Below, piece after piece: positions 63,166 through 64,000 of a DNA stretch of 64,000 nucleotides. A program made the translations under genes and the position numbers. Location of the stretch: contig NZ_MEDO01000018.1 of NCBI RefSeq assembly GCF_001724815.1, positions 59,565-123,564 on the forward strand, in the 5' to 3' direction. The stretch comes from Arenimonas sp. SCN 70-307. Its GTDB lineage: Bacteria > Pseudomonadota > Gammaproteobacteria > Xanthomonadales > Xanthomonadaceae. The first letter of the stretch is position 1; each line of letters begins with the position of its first letter. The notes beneath the pieces are model-generated. The model was not told the origin of the DNA. It saw only the letters and a program-made list of their open reading frames with translations, and ran no database searches.

Positions 63166-63825
63166 TCAGGCTTCGCGCGCGGGATCGGCCAGCGCCAGCG
63201 CGCCGAGCAGCACACCGGCCTGGGTGCGGTTGCGCACGCCGAGCTTCTCGAAGATGGCGCTCATGTGCGCCTTCACCGTGCGCTCCTGGATGCCCAGCTC
63301 GTCGGCGATCTGCTTGTTGAGCCGGCCCTCGGCCACGCGCGCGAGCACCTTGAACTGCTGCGGGCTGAGCGTGGCCAGGCGCGCGGCGGTCTCGCGGTCG
63401 CCCGGCTCGGCCGTGGCGCCGGCGACGGCCTCGCGCAGCGACGGCGGCAGCCACTCCTCGCAGGCGAGCACGGCGCGCAGGCCGGCCTGCAGCTCGTCGA
63501 GGCTGGCGCGTTTGGTCAGGTAGCCGGCGGCGCCGTAGGCGAGCGCGCGGCGGATGGTGGCCGGGTCTTCGTGCGCCGAGATCATCGCCACCGCCACGCC
63601 GGGGAATTCCGCGCGCAGCGACGCCAGCCCCACGAGGCCATGGCTGCCGGGCATGTGCAGGTCGAGCAGCACCAGGTCGGTGTCGGGGTTGGCGGCCAGC
63701 GCGGCCTGCACGCCAGGCAGGTCCTCGGCCTCGTCGATCGTGGCCTCCGGCAGCACGCCGCGCACCGCCTGCGCCAGCGCGAGGCGATAGAGCGGGTGGT
63801 CGTCGGCGATCAGCAGGCGGGTCAT
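63166..63825 (-). CDS. NarL/FixJ-type response regulator with LuxR HTH
   Basis: A 219-residue two-domain regulator. The receiver (1-120) has acidic DDHPLYR, phospho-accepting Asp55 in LVLLDLHMPGSHG, SAHED and the Lys in YLTKRAS. The GerE-type DNA-binding domain (about 150-212) has LSPQQFKVLARVAEGRLNKQIADELGIQERTVKAHMSAIFEKLGVRNRTQA. The cognate kinase is not in this window. A REP pair lies 27 bp upstream of the start. Confidence 0.94.
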   Translation of the reverse strand: MTRLLIADDHPLYRLALAQAVRGVLPEATIDEAEDLPGVQAALAANPDTDLVLLDLHMPGSHGLVGLASLRAEFPGVAVAMISAHEDPATIRRALAYGAAGYLTKRASLDELQAGLRAVLACEEWLPPSLREAVAGATAEPGDRETAARLATLSPQQFKVLARVAEGRLNKQIADELGIQERTVKAHMSAIFEKLGVRNRTQAGVLLGALALADPAREA

Positions 63826-63852
63826 GGCCCGATTCTAGCCGCGCCCTTCCCG

Positions 63853-63924
63853 TGTAGGAGCGCCTTCAGGCGCGAATCTCTTCTTTGCCGAAGGCAAAGG
63901 CAAAAGATTCGCGCCTGAAGGCGC
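63853..63924. repeat. REP pair (compact form of the left-end element)
   Basis: Inverted arms 63853-63882 and 63902-63924 match the outer arms at 885-914 and 1273-1302, with the core GCGCCTTCAGGCGC. The loop contains its own hairpin CTTTGCC-GAA-GGCAAAG. The rest of the tail to base 64000 shows no gene I can support. Confidence 0.85.
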
Positions 63925-64000
63925 TTGTGTCTGGCTTTTGCCCTAGGGTTTGGGGTGAGAGCGGGGTGCGGGACGCCGCTGTTGCGCAGTGCTCGAAAGC

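Overview
This 64 kb window is a GC-rich, gene-dense stretch of a gammaproteobacterial chromosome. The most likely home is the Lysobacterales/Xanthomonadales. The evidence is a GntR/YtrA-type repressor operon with a GGTG-N16-CACC operator, a MetX-type acyltransferase of the sort seen in xanthomonads, PilH, DUF3011 and DUF2884 proteins, Gln at the GyrA position usually called 83, mtnA upstream of gyrA, and REP-type intergenic palindromes. I see no insertion sequence, prophage, CRISPR array or integrase. Gene content looks like core chromosome throughout, so the unusual features lie in gene structure and intergenic DNA.

Layout. 1-5.1 kb: the 3' end of metH, a 418 bp nested palindromic REP mosaic, then a minus-strand run of DUF2058, slyX, ugd, an FKBP lipoprotein and a glutathione peroxidase. 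5.1-8.2 kb: a repressor-controlled ABC exporter operon (small membrane protein, GntR/YtrA regulator, ATPase, permease, DUF2884 lipoprotein) with a near-consensus promoter overlapped by its operator. 8.2-18.8 kb: central metabolism: fumC, divergent purB, the L16 hydroxylase roxA, a GNAT fusion protein, and the 2-oxoglutarate dehydrogenase operon sucA-sucB-lpdA. Here sucB has lost the end of its catalytic domain and runs in frame into lpdA. 18.8-22.5 kb: yhdH-like reductase, pilH, a heat-shock pair (hsp20-cbpA, with a sigma-32-like promoter) and a peroxiredoxin. 22.5-32.7 kb: cell-envelope genes: pbpC with a thioester-containing alpha-2-macroglobulin, then a four-PDZ HtrA-like protease with a protease-dead partner.

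32.7-46.2 kb: gyrA, mtnA, an unknown gene, DUF3011, epmA, ligA, zipA, smc, bolA and yciI, mostly on the minus strand. 46.2-50 kb: yciO-like gene, scpA, scpB and rluB; smc and scpAB together supply the whole condensin. 50-52 kb: omega-amidase and methionine aminotransferase. With mtnA, metH and the metX-like gene, they give the window a recurring sulfur-amino-acid theme. 52-59.8 kb: a complete, tightly overlapping System I cytochrome c maturation operon, ccmABCDEFGHI, ending in the metX-like gene. 59.8-64 kb: tRNA-Leu(CAA), a thiol dioxygenase-like cupin, a small membrane protein with an HExxH motif, two unknown envelope proteins, a NarL-type response regulator and a second REP pair matching the one at the left end.

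The most notable observations are the sucB-lpdA read-through, the YtrA promoter/operator, the nested REP mosaic, the active/dead protease pair, the HExxH membrane protein and a 20 bp perfect palindrome between the divergent yciI and yciO promoters.
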